A program made the translations under genes and the position numbers. From assembly GCA_900542875.1 (NCBI GenBank), contig UQPH01000023.1:1-22984 (forward strand): 22,984 nucleotides of DNA, in the 5' to 3' direction. Below are positions 22,896-22,984 of this stretch, in pieces. The stretch comes from an uncultured Eubacterium sp. (lineage in GTDB: Bacteria; Bacillota; Clostridia; Oscillospirales; Acutalibacteraceae). The notes beneath the pieces are model-generated. The model did not search any database. It was not told the origin of the DNA and saw only the letters and a list, made by a program, of their open reading frames with translations. How positions within the stretch are numbered: the first letter of the stretch is position 1; the number at the start of each line of letters is the position of its first letter.

Positions 22896-22984
22896 ATGAT
22901 AAAATTTTTTAAAAGCAATGAAAACAGTTCTTATACTGAAATTGACAGAAATGAAATTGTATTAGACATAGAAAACCAGTTTGG
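22896..22984 (+). CDS. Start of an unidentified gene (runs off the window)
   Basis: ATG 22896 follows a good ribosome binding site (GAGGAG, 22882-22887) and opens a frame (MIKFFKSNENSSYTEIDRNE, then IVLDIENQFG) to the window end without a stop. It lies 31 bases after the SUFU gene and shares its AT-rich composition, so the two probably form one unit. The EID..EIVLDIENQFG stretch is faintly like the first helix of SMI1/KNR4 immunity proteins, but 29 residues are too few for a family call. Confidence 0.6.
   Translation, partial: MIKFFKSNENSSYTEIDRNEIVLDIENQF

Overview
The window looks like a chromosomal segment of an anaerobic, low-to-moderate GC Bacillota bacterium of class Clostridia, probably near Oscillospiraceae/Ruminococcaceae. 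The signs are strong Shine-Dalgarno sites, sigma-A type promoters (one a perfect TTGACA-17-TATAAT before rpsU), a Spo0A-type regulator, a CD1247-type zinc-ribbon protein beside efp, and an oxygen-sensitive class III ribonucleotide reductase. Family-level placement is inference.

Layout. 1-1.9 kb: a tightly packed plus-strand operon (end of an ECF transporter S component, a DUF523 protein, a small lipoprotein, a sugar O-acetyltransferase) closed by a terminator. 2.05-6.6 kb: an NSS-family sodium symporter (minus) divergent from a large M16C metallopeptidase, with back-to-back promoters. 6.6-9.05 kb: a complete polar amino acid ABC importer (binding lipoprotein, permease, ATPase) with its own promoter and terminator. 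9.08-12.74 kb: an EamA/DMT transporter, a spo0A gene split by a -1 frameshift, a histidine phosphatase and undecaprenyl-diphosphatase (uppP). 12.8-14.7 kb: rpsU, then aroQ, efp and a Cys/Asp-rich zinc-ribbon protein. 14.77-17.2 kb: a CaCA-family cation/Ca2+ antiporter and a CapA-family protein. 17.2-19.4 kb (minus): an OmpR-type response regulator and its histidine kinase. 19.4-22.06 kb: a dyad-rich divergent regulatory region and nrdD. 22.1 kb to the end: an AT-rich stretch with a SUFU-domain protein and the start of a further gene, which looks like accessory (polymorphic-toxin immunity) DNA.

Most of the window is conserved housekeeping sequence. The notable points are: (i) spo0A, the master sporulation regulator, carries a one-base frameshift in its receiver domain although both halves keep their conserved residues; (ii) its promoter is flanked by two copies of the same dyad (AATGTGAA, 5 nt, TTCACATT) with centres 73 bp apart, about seven helical turns, as expected of a DNA-looping or cooperative operator; (iii) the nrdD promoter carries a near-consensus NrdR box, a degenerate second box 42 bp away, and two further palindromes; (iv) the end of the window enters a probable immunity-gene locus. 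I did not find a convincing wholly new multi-gene system, CRISPR array, insertion sequence, tRNA or rRNA.
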